Below are positions 1-7,933 of a stretch of DNA of 64,000 nucleotides, piece after piece. Source of the DNA: Fuerstiella sp. (GTDB lineage Bacteria > Planctomycetota > Planctomycetia > Planctomycetales > Planctomycetaceae); contig JAKVAZ010000009.1 in NCBI GenBank assembly GCA_022447225.1, positions 1 through 64,000 of the forward strand, read 5' to 3'. A program made the translations under genes and the position numbers. The notes beneath the pieces were generated by a model. The model was not told where the DNA came from. It was given only the letters and a program-made list of their open reading frames with translations, and did no database searches. Each line of letters begins with the position of its first letter. The first letter of the stretch is position 1.

Positions 1-2
1 TT

Positions 3-170
3 CAAGGCAAGTACACCGCGGCAATTATTGACTACACTCAAGTGATACAGCTCGAACCTGACAGGGGCGAGCTGTACTACAATCGTGGACGTGCATATGT
101 AGGGCAAAGCAACAACCTCAAAGCGGCCGCTGATTTCGCCGAGGCCGACAAGTTGGGCTTTACACCTTAG
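3..170 (+). CDS. TPR-repeat protein, C-terminal fragment
   Basis: This is the 3' end of a gene that begins before the window. The open frame gives 55 residues ending at TAG 168-170. They fit the tetratricopeptide pattern: a helix with YTAAIIDYTQ, then a turn with LEPDRGELYYNRGRAY, then a second helix and a short tail ending LGFTP. TPRs are helical protein-interaction scaffolds, so no enzymatic role can be read from this piece. The two other forward frames carry early stops, which supports this one. The full length and any catalytic domain lie outside the window. Confidence 0.75.
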   Translation, partial: QGKYTAAIIDYTQVIQLEPDRGELYYNRGRAYVGQSNNLKAAADFAEADKLGFTP

Positions 171-290
171 ATCGTCGAGGTCTTTACCATCGGCGCACCA
201 GGAGGCTGTCCGAGAATCGCCACTGTCCTAGATATTACGAGAGAAAAGCGATAAAGCATTCCTGAGTGAAATCGAATTTATTTGGGCAAA

Positions 291-752
291 TCACCGTGAT
301 TGTTGTCGCTTTCGTTTCACAAGCAGTCTGTCCAGCTGATTGGCGAATTCCTGTTTATTGCGATCACTGAATGGAGGTGGACCACCCGTTTCCATGCCCG
401 AACTTCGCAGCTGTTCCATCAGATTACGGGCCTGCAGACGGGCTCCGATGTTTTGCTCCGTATAAAGTTCCCCGCGGGGATCAATGGCAATTCCTCCTGC
501 GTCCACCACCAGCGCCGCCAGTGGAATGTCGGCAGTTACCACAATGTCCCCCGGCCGCGTGCTCTCAGCAATTTTCCGGTCAGCAACGTCGGAACCGGCT
601 CCGACCACTACGCTGTCAATAAACGGCGACGGTGGCGTAGACAGGGACATGTTGGCGACAAGGGTCACCGGAATTTCCCAGCGTCCGGCTGCTCGAAACA
701 AAACATCTTTGATGACGCCAGGACAGGCGTCCGCATCAACCCAGATTTTCAT
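291..752 (-). CDS. YaiI/YqxD family protein (UPF0178, DUF188)
   Basis: This is a 153-residue protein of the UPF0178 family, small soluble proteins with a PIN-like nuclease fold whose function is not established. The signature MKIWVDADACP is at the very N terminus. VTADIPLAALVV, DPRGELYT and a C-terminal GGPPPFSDRNKQEF stretch follow, all typical of the family. The frame stays open for 50 codons upstream, but ATG at 752 places the family motif at residue 1 and gives the normal length of about 150 residues, so it is preferred. The last residues are very basic (KRKRQQSR). It is divergent from the dioxygenase gene to its right and looks monocistronic. Family assignment is firm; biochemical role is not. 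Confidence 0.88.
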   Translation of the reverse strand: MKIWVDADACPGVIKDVLFRAAGRWEIPVTLVANMSLSTPPSPFIDSVVVGAGSDVADRKIAESTRPGDIVVTADIPLAALVVDAGGIAIDPRGELYTEQNIGARLQARNLMEQLRSSGMETGGPPPFSDRNKQEFANQLDRLLVKRKRQQSR

Positions 753-1130
753 TCGTTGTTCCGATCCTGCAGTCTGGTATCTGACCTGCATGAATTCCCC
801 ATCAACTGTACACCCGCAATATTCAGTGTTGGACGACCTTCCTCCGTGACGAAAGACATGCAGTACACTGTTTCCCTCAGGCTTTACAACCACTGCTTCC
901 AAAAGTTTCAGAACGGTCTGTTGTGCCTGATATCGCGTTTACCATCTGTCATGTCTGTTTATCTGTAACCACATTCTGAGTGAACCACATATGATTCTGC
1001 CCCGGTCAGCGGAAGACGTACATTCGTCCGTTGCACGATCAGTAGGAATTGCTGGTTTCGGTAAATTAAGTTTGGACAGGCTGCCGCCGTCAATCTTTCT
1101 TCATACACAATTTTCGACAGTCATCCTGCA
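753..1130. other. Divergent intergenic region
   Basis: This gap separates the UPF0178 gene (leftward) from the dioxygenase gene (rightward), so it should contain both promoters. I see no convincing -10/-35 pair, operator or hairpin. The leftward frame is open through part of it, but the conserved N terminus of the UPF0178 protein argues against translation there. Confidence 0.4.
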
Positions 1131-2156
1131 ATGAGTGAGCTTCGTGTATCGAATGATGTGATTTCTGACACCTCGGAACTACAGCGCCGGCTGGAGGATG
1201 ATGGTTATCTGTTTTTCAGAAAACTTCTGCCTGCAGACGCACTTCTGGAGTTGAGAAGACAGATGTTGTCGGTGATTCAGCAGGGTGGTTGGTTAATGTC
1301 CGGTACAGATCTGATGCAAGGAATTGCTGAACCGGCTGCGCGTACGACCGAAGGAGATCCTGAATACACGGCCGTCTACCATCAGGTATACAAACTGCAG
1401 TTATTCCACGAGATCGCACACAACCGTCAGATCCTGGACGTGTTGGAGCGTGTACGGGAATGCAGCATCATGCCGCTGCCTCAAAAAGTTGCCAGAATGT
1501 GGTTCCCGCAATTTTCAGAACACACCACTCCAACTCATCAGGATTTTGTTCATTTTCAGGGCTCCTTCGATAATCTCACCTGCTGGAGTCCGGTGGGCGA
1601 CTGTCCCCGGGAACTGGGAGGGCTGGCCGTCCTGCGGGGATCACACCTGGTGAATCGTATTCTGGACCACCATTTTTCACTGGGAGCCGGAAGTCTGAAT
1701 GTCGATCCGTTGCAGTATCCGGACCTGGGCACGGAATGGCACACCACGGACTATGAAACAGGTGACACGCTAATGTTTCCGGCACTCACAATTCACAAAG
1801 CATTGCCCAATCTGACGAACGATCGCCTGCGAATCTCACTGGACAATCGCTATCAGCGGGTAAAAGATCCGATCGCTGACCACATGCTGGATCCACATCT
1901 GTCGGCAATGAGTCCGCTGACGTGGGAGGATATTTATCGCCACTGGACAAAGACCGACCTTCAGTACTACTGGAAGCAGTTCGACAATCCTGTCCTGCCG
2001 AAAATTACCAAATATGTGGACATAGCATTCGATGAAGCGGTGGCACAATCGCGTGCGGGGGATGAACACGCCCGATTGCACCTGCGGCGAATTGCCGCTC
2101 GGGAACCACACACTGACCGGGGGAAAACGGCACTCGCAATTCTGTCCGATTCCTGA
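1131..2156 (+). CDS. Phytanoyl-CoA dioxygenase (PhyH) family protein
   Basis: This is a 341-residue Fe(II)/2-oxoglutarate-dependent oxygenase of the PhyH family. Members hydroxylate small molecules such as fatty acyl-CoAs, ectoine or natural-product intermediates using 2-oxoglutarate and O2. The iron ligands are visible as H136-x-D138 (THQDF) and H222 (TIHKALPN). R234 in DRLRISLDNRY is placed to bind 2-oxoglutarate. The segment between them (GGLAVLRGSH) is the usual double-stranded beta-helix sequence. The C-terminal 90 residues are extra helical sequence. No neighbour suggests a substrate, so fold and cofactor use are confident and the reaction is unknown. No clear Shine-Dalgarno precedes the ATG. 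Confidence 0.85.
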   Translation: MSELRVSNDVISDTSELQRRLEDDGYLFFRKLLPADALLELRRQMLSVIQQGGWLMSGTDLMQGIAEPAARTTEGDPEYTAVYHQVYKLQLFHEIAHNRQILDVLERVRECSIMPLPQKVARMWFPQFSEHTTPTHQDFVHFQGSFDNLTCWSPVGDCPRELGGLAVLRGSHLVNRILDHHFSLGAGSLNVDPLQYPDLGTEWHTTDYETGDTLMFPALTIHKALPNLTNDRLRISLDNRYQRVKDPIADHMLDPHLSAMSPLTWEDIYRHWTKTDLQYYWKQFDNPVLPKITKYVDIAFDEAVAQSRAGDEHARLHLRRIAAREPHTDRGKTALAILSDS

Positions 2157-2642
2157 AGTCATCGCAGAAACATGATCTCGCTTCACGGGTGTCAGCAGTC
2201 ACAGCCCCCCTTCCCCTGATTGCCTGTAGCCGACCGCAGCGTGTCCGTCCCTCAAGCAACCAGATCTGTCGGCAGATACCGACCGGGAAATACCGGATCT
2301 GGCCCGTCAAACCGGCTGCTGTGTGACTGGAATCGCACCTGTGACGCCCGAAGCATTGCGGAGGCCGTTCCGTAAGACGGGATGAACGGTTTTCACACAG
2401 AAATCATGACAGGTTTTGGCCTGATCTCCGACAGCGGTGTTCGTAGCAGGTTTGACTGTATTTCATAATACCGGGCGCTGAGATCAACACACAGCTGCTG
2501 TGATGGCCGATTTTGACTGTCCGTTGAGGTGAGCAAACCCTGCGTTCCACATCTGACAGCATTTGACCTTGAAACCGGACTGTCTCCACGATACCTTCCG
2601 CCTCTTCATGATTTGGCCCTGTGTGCAGTCGTGAAGCTCCAT
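2157..2642. other. Intergenic region with a weak nested inverted repeat
   Basis: No gene is supported. The only structure noted is CCAGATC (2260-2266) pairing with GATCTGG (2296-2302), enclosing GTCGG/CCGAC (2268-2272 and 2279-2283). There is no T-run after it, so it is not a standard terminator. The promoter of the tRNA gene is expected near the right end, but none is clear. Confidence 0.3.
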
Positions 2643-2715
<73 letters not shown>

Positions 2716-3392
2716 CCTTATAATCGGCAGCCAACTTTGACTGTCTGCCAGTTGACACGAAGACGCCGAGCGCAAAAGTGCCGGCGTTTTTCTGTGCGCA
2801 TCGCCAATATCACGGATCTGTCAAAATCATCAAAGCCGGGCCCCAATCAATATGAGAAACAGGCAAGCAGTCGACAGGGTGATTGTCCCCTGAAATGCGG
2901 GCCGCCACTGAAAATGGACAGGTTCGGCCGGGAACCCGTTCTCAATACACGCATATGTCCCACATTGTGTATGCCACATACGGCAGATCAACGAGGTTTG
3001 CGGGGCAATGGAGATGCAGTGGTTTGAGGGACTATCAACACGAATGTGCTGACGAATCTATGGTTTCGAAATCCTTTCGTCCCCCAATTTCATGTTGACG
3101 TTTGTCCGATACGTTCCGCCGCAGGACTCGCACTTGATTTGTCACAATGCCTGGTGTTCAAGCAATGCGCACGATACGCGAAACTAAGTCAACACAGAAA
3201 CACCTGAAGCCCCGCCGGACAAAGACAACCGCACCTCCCGCGGTTTGCACACACGCCCCTCGAATTTAGTAGTTCTTCCTGTTACCCTGGGTGGAATCAA
3301 AATTCCTGTCAGTAAAATTGCTATTAGTTACAGTCCCGACCCGGAGGCCGTCGAAACCTTCGTAAGCAGGCGAGACTGCGAGGAAACTCGGG
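2716..3392. other. Intergenic region downstream of tRNA-Asn
   Basis: About 680 bases without a supported gene. The left end holds the hairpin listed as a terminator. The right end should hold the promoter of the large membrane protein gene at 3393, but I cannot point to a firm one. tRNA 3' ends are common integration sites; I saw no integrase and no repeated tRNA 3' end here. Confidence 0.35.
2763..2791 (+). terminator. Probable Rho-independent terminator after tRNA-Asn
   Basis: ACGCCG (2763-2768) pairs perfectly with CGGCGT (2782-2787), with a possible extra GC pairing inside the loop. It runs directly into TTTTT (2787-2791). It lies about 50 bases after the tRNA and matches the stem plus U-tract pattern of an intrinsic terminator. 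Confidence 0.6.
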
Positions 3393-6300
3393 ATGAGCAA
3401 TAAATCGAAACCCGCAGTCCACCAGGTCGACGAAAGACCGCAGAGCCCTGCCGCCCCGCTGGCGGGAAGCGGCACAGCAGTGGATCAGGCACGGCTTAAC
3501 TGGGTCATGCTTATCTACCTGTGTTCCGGCCTGTGCTCACTGATTGACGAAGTTGTCTGGGTCCGGCTGCTCAAACTGATCCTCGGCAACACCGTTTACG
3601 CTTCGACCATCGTGGTTTCCATGTTCATGGGAGGGCTCGCCGCGGGGGCTCTGGTGATGTCCAGATTCGCCGACCGTGTCCGTCACCCAATGCGTCTGTA
3701 TGCGGTGCTGGAAGTCGGTGCTACGTTTTCGGCGCTGGCACTTCCGTGGATGTTACAACTCGCTGATAGTGTCTACCGCTGGTTCTACGCCGTTTATCGG
3801 CCCTCGACCACCGGTTTACTGTTTCTGCAGATCATCACGTCCGCGGCAATCCTGCTGGTCCCTGCCATGGTCATGGGCAGCACCCTGCCTCTGCTCGGAC
3901 GCTACGTCACGCAGGTTGGTGGCGGCATCGGCCGGTACGTAGGACGTCTGTACGCGCTAAATACACTTGGAGCCGCCACCGGCTGCTTTCTGGCGGGGAC
4001 AGTTCTCATCCGAAGTGTGGGTGTGATGCCCACACTGTACATCGCAGCGGCACTCAACCTTCTGGTCGCTCTGGGCGGCTACGTCCTGTCCCGGAATCAG
4101 GCTCCCGCGGTAGAACCCGCGACGACCGTTCCCGATCACAGCAATGAACAGCAAATCCCAGGCAATCATCGCCTCCTGCTGATGCTCGGCTTCTTTGGCA
4201 GCGGGTTGATCAGTATCGGATACGAAATCATCTGGATGCGCAGTATCGTCTTCAGGCACGGCGCATTCACCTACGTCTTCTCTTCAGTCCTGACCGTGTA
4301 TCTTCTGGGCAATTTCATTGGCGCCTGGATCGGCAGTCGACTGTCACGACGTCTTGAACGCCCTGCCGTGGCGTTCGGTGTGAGTCTGGGGCTACTCGGC
4401 ATCCTCGGACTGTTCTACTTCCGCTGGCTTGGACAGTGGCACTCGTCGGCAGCGGATCAGGTCCTGGCTGTATTTGGACAACTCGCCAGTCGGCCCGCGT
4501 TCACAAAATCCTTTGCCCCACTGATCCACAGTACGTTCCTGTACCTTATTCCTGCGATCATGATGGGAATTGGATTTCCGCTGGCTCTTCAGGCGTGGAG
4601 TAACCTCAAACACGAAGTCGGAGAGACGACCGGAACTGTTTACGGGATCAATACAATCGGCGCCGTACTCGGAGGCATTTCCAGCGGGTTCGTTCTGCTG
4701 CCGCTGGTCGGGGCCCAGATGTCCATGAGCGTACTTGGACTTGGCGCCATCTGGATCGGTGGAGCGATGGTGCTCACATTCTCGACCCGGCGTACCGGGA
4801 CGATGCAGCTCGGTGTCGTCGTCGTGCTTCTGTTCCTGACCGTGCTCGGTATCGTCCTGCCTTCAGAAACGGTCACCGAGCAGGTGGTCCGGATACCGAA
4901 CACCGAACTTCTGGATACCAAGGAAGGCGTGACCACGACCGTATCGGTTCACCAGGTCCCCGTGAATAATGCAGCAATCAAGCTGCTGGCGTCTTCCGGA
5001 CTGGTTGTCGCGGGTAACGATGAAGACATCCGCAGCGGTCAGCAGACTCTGGGACACCTCGGCACCTTCCTCAACAAAAACAGCAGGGAAGTGTTGACCG
5101 TCGGTTTTGGATCCGGCGAGACCTCGGCCTGTCTTTCCACGCACAACCTTGAGCGTCTCGACTGTGTGGAGATTTCACCGGAACTGGTCGAGCTCGCGCT
5201 GCGGCACTTCGGGGACATCAACCTCGGCGATGATCTCAACAGCGAGGTCAACATGATGTACATGGACGGAAAGAATTACCTGCATCTGACCGACCAGCAC
5301 TACGACCTCATCATGAACGGCGCGAACGTTCCGAGTCAGACCGGCAGCGCTCCGATGTTCGCCAGGGAGCACTTCATCAACGCAAGAGAACATCTTAATC
5401 CCAATGGTCTGTTCATGACCAAGATGCACCTGACCAGTGTCTCCCGATCGGGATTCGACAGCATCCTCGGTACATTCATGGACGTCTTTCCCCACGCCAG
5501 TATCTGGTTCCCGGTCACGAAGCCACACGTATTCTTCTATCTCGTCGGATCACGTGAACCGCAAACGTATTCGCCTCAGCACATCGACAACGAACTCGCC
5601 CGGGAAAACGTCAGCAACAGACTCAACATTCTCCGTTATCGGAACAGTCACGACGTCCTGAGCTGCTATGTCGGGGATGAAACCGACCTCAGGCGATATG
5701 TCGGAGAGGAGTACGAGACTAACAGTGACTACACACCGTACGTAGAGTTCAACCTCGATGAGGATGACCTCATGAAGAGTTCTTTTTTTCACGAGTTCAT
5801 CGGAAGCGTTCGGCGAGATTCCCTTCTGAAGCACATCGACTGGACCGGCTTCTCCGATGCGCAACGCGAGCAGTGGACTGCACAACACAAGATCGTGTAT
5901 GAGGTATCCACGCACATCATTGAGGCTCAGCAACGACAGGACACGGTTACACCGCTGCAGCACATCGCAGCAGGATTGCAGCTTATGCCCGATCATCCCG
6001 CTCTGCTCGACCAGAAGAACCGAGTGCTTGCCCGCGTTCAGAGTGACCTGAATCGCGGGAAGAACGACAGATTCTTCACGGGTAAGATCATCGAAGATAT
6101 GAATGCGGTTCTTGTGACAGCACCCGATTTCTCCAGCGCCTGGCGGATCAGTTCTCAGGCACTGCAGTTTCGACAGGACTGGCCAAACGCTGTTGCCGCG
6201 GGTGAGAAAGCCGTTGAGACTGATCCCGAAAATGCGTTCACTCGCCTGAATCTGGGAATGCTCCTGCAAAGGACCGGGAACACAGAGCAGGCCATGGTCC

Positions 6301-6485
6301 ATCTTCTGGAGGCCGTGCGTCTGCAGCCCGATAACGCTGGCCTGCGTCGAGCTCTGGCAAGTGTCTACAACATGACGGGACAGCGTGACAAAGCCATCGG
6401 AGAATTCCGTGAGGCCATCCGCCTGGCCCCCGACGATCGCATCTCAAAGTCAGCTTTGCAGAAACTTCTTGGCGAATCCCGATAG
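3393..6485 (+). CDS. Membrane protein with fused transporter-like, spermidine-synthase-like and TPR regions
   Basis: This 1030-residue protein has two blocks of hydrophobic helices (roughly residues 30-210 and 255-490), then a Rossmann-type SAM-binding fold (about 565-700) and C-terminal TPRs (about 910-1025). Each membrane block carries the acidic motif typical of fused MFS/spermidine-synthase proteins (LIDEVVWVRLL; IGYEIIWMRS). The nucleotide-binding loop is VGFGSGETS, followed by CVEISPELVELA. True spermidine synthases have an aspartate-rich IVDSSDP-type loop. Here the same place reads LIMNGANVPSQTG, so the catalytic acidic residues are missing and aminopropyl transfer is doubtful. An AGGAA precedes ATG 3393. 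It is probably an inner-membrane protein acting on an unknown substrate; the domain composition is secure, the function is not. Confidence 0.85.
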   Translation: MSNKSKPAVHQVDERPQSPAAPLAGSGTAVDQARLNWVMLIYLCSGLCSLIDEVVWVRLLKLILGNTVYASTIVVSMFMGGLAAGALVMSRFADRVRHPMRLYAVLEVGATFSALALPWMLQLADSVYRWFYAVYRPSTTGLLFLQIITSAAILLVPAMVMGSTLPLLGRYVTQVGGGIGRYVGRLYALNTLGAATGCFLAGTVLIRSVGVMPTLYIAAALNLLVALGGYVLSRNQAPAVEPATTVPDHSNEQQIPGNHRLLLMLGFFGSGLISIGYEIIWMRSIVFRHGAFTYVFSSVLTVYLLGNFIGAWIGSRLSRRLERPAVAFGVSLGLLGILGLFYFRWLGQWHSSAADQVLAVFGQLASRPAFTKSFAPLIHSTFLYLIPAIMMGIGFPLALQAWSNLKHEVGETTGTVYGINTIGAVLGGISSGFVLLPLVGAQMSMSVLGLGAIWIGGAMVLTFSTRRTGTMQLGVVVVLLFLTVLGIVLPSETVTEQVVRIPNTELLDTKEGVTTTVSVHQVPVNNAAIKLLASSGLVVAGNDEDIRSGQQTLGHLGTFLNKNSREVLTVGFGSGETSACLSTHNLERLDCVEISPELVELALRHFGDINLGDDLNSEVNMMYMDGKNYLHLTDQHYDLIMNGANVPSQTGSAPMFAREHFINAREHLNPNGLFMTKMHLTSVSRSGFDSILGTFMDVFPHASIWFPVTKPHVFFYLVGSREPQTYSPQHIDNELARENVSNRLNILRYRNSHDVLSCYVGDETDLRRYVGEEYETNSDYTPYVEFNLDEDDLMKSSFFHEFIGSVRRDSLLKHIDWTGFSDAQREQWTAQHKIVYEVSTHIIEAQQRQDTVTPLQHIAAGLQLMPDHPALLDQKNRVLARVQSDLNRGKNDRFFTGKIIEDMNAVLVTAPDFSSAWRISSQALQFRQDWPNAVAAGEKAVETDPENAFTRLNLGMLLQRTGNTEQAMVHLLEAVRLQPDNAGLRRALASVYNMTGQRDKAIGEFREAIRLAPDDRISKSALQKLLGESR

Positions 6486-6955
6486 GGTAACCACACGTGA
6501 CGTTAGACGATGAGAGATCTGCCTGCCGTGGAAGCCTTTTGGCACCGGGTGTCAACCAGGAAAACGGACGATCAAACATCAGTGGGCAATGATTTTCAGC
6601 GTATTGCAAATTCACGAACGTTTTGAATTCGCCGTCCGCCAGACGGTTTGCCGTCATCGTGCATGGTCACAAGAGGCGCCGCTGCGGTTTCTTCGTCTAA
6701 ATGCCCGACACCCTTTTGACCGAACCTCTGAGACATCACCGGGCAATCAGCTGCAACGCTGTGAATTGTTGAACCTGCCGCTGCCGGTCAGCAAAACGAC
6801 GGCGCCCTCCTCCCGTGTGTATTCGTGCCGGCCCGGTTCCGCGCTTCTTTGGAGTGATACCAAACAGCCCTGACCTTTACGTTCGCGATTTCCTCACCAC
6901 ATAGAACAGAAGTGTCGGACTCCTCCGGAATCCGACCGGCCGTTAGAACGAGTGG
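6486..6955. other. Convergent intergenic region
   Basis: This gap lies between two converging genes. I see no hairpin followed by a T-run on either strand and no supportable coding frame. Confidence 0.35.
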
Positions 6956-7615
6956 TCATTCTTCTTCGACTTCGACGTCTTTAGCCATCCTGAAAATCCA
7001 GAATGAACAAATCACTCCTTTTGGAATTCCGAGTATAAAGTAAATATATAGTGGCCACATTTCATTCCCAAGCAGCCCGTTAACAAACGCCTCGCCACCA
7101 TTGATTGGGACCATCACAATGGCGCCGGCGATGCATCCGGCAAATATCGAGTCAAATTTTCCGGCGGCCGACATCACTGCACCGCCAAAAAACGATGTGC
7201 AGACTGTTCCCACCACCGTATTGATAAACAAGAGCGTCCACCCGGTCTGATCGAAATGAAAAATTGACCAGACCAGAGACCACGCGAAACCCAGCACGCC
7301 GCCGGCAACCAGCCCCTGAACAAGGTACACTTTTTGTGCCGTAAGCCTTGGTTTTCGTTCGGACGTCGCCTGTTTCCTTTTCTGCCTGGATCCGACCGCC
7401 CGCGGTGGCAGACCGCGAACATCCATCGGCTGATAATCGGACTCTTCATCCACAGCTGCATCCAGAGCGCTTATAAACGCATCGGTATCGGATGTTTGTT
7501 GTTGCGGAATCGGCAGGAGGTCGCCGCATTCTTTGCACTTCAGCTTTCGACCTGCATATTTCTCAGGCAGTTTGTATTTTTTGCCACAGAGTGAACACTG
7601 AATTCGATAACTCAT
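6956..7615 (-). CDS. Zinc-ribbon membrane protein, function unknown
   Basis: This is a 219-residue protein. It starts with a zinc ribbon: CSLCGKKY and CKECGDLLP form two CxxC pairs within the first 35 residues. A polar, basic linker follows (about 40-95, with RQKRKQ). The rest holds about four hydrophobic segments, for example VAGGVLGFAWSLVWSIF and FFGGAVMSAAGKFDSIFAGCIAGAIVMVP, and ends with an acidic DVEVEEE tail. Short N-terminal zinc ribbons joined to a membrane part recur in planctomycetes, but I do not recognise a named family. A TTG one codon upstream is also possible; ATG 7615 is preferred. It appears monocistronic. Confidence 0.75.
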   Translation of the reverse strand: MSYRIQCSLCGKKYKLPEKYAGRKLKCKECGDLLPIPQQQTSDTDAFISALDAAVDEESDYQPMDVRGLPPRAVGSRQKRKQATSERKPRLTAQKVYLVQGLVAGGVLGFAWSLVWSIFHFDQTGWTLLFINTVVGTVCTSFFGGAVMSAAGKFDSIFAGCIAGAIVMVPINGGEAFVNGLLGNEMWPLYIYFILGIPKGVICSFWIFRMAKDVEVEEE

Positions 7616-7933
7616 CAATCACTCTTTCTGAAAGAAACGGAACAATGAGTTCCCAATGCAGCTGGTCCAACTTCATGCCGTTTAAGTGACCTCAACACGT
7701 AAACAGGGCACAAAGAAAACCAACTTAGTTTAGCCCCACAGCCAATGCATGTCATGTCCCCGGCAATTCACCCGTGGTGGTTCGCGAACCTGTTGCTCCA
7801 ACACGGTCCAGCTGACCGGGGTGAAACACTCGTCGACTCGGTGATCATCGCGAAATCACCATCCGGACCATCCGTTGCCCCGATACTCTGCAATTCAAAA
7901 ACTCTACATCCGGAGATCGCCGACTTAAACAGT
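7616..7933. other. Intergenic region downstream of feoB
   Basis: This gap lies between the end of feoB and the start of the zinc-ribbon gene, both leftward. No gene, repeat or clear terminator is seen. Confidence 0.35.

Noticed and set aside
5550-6302. 250-codon open frame on the minus strand
   Set aside because: It is antisense to the conserved spermidine-synthase-like gene and has no domain-like sequence of its own.
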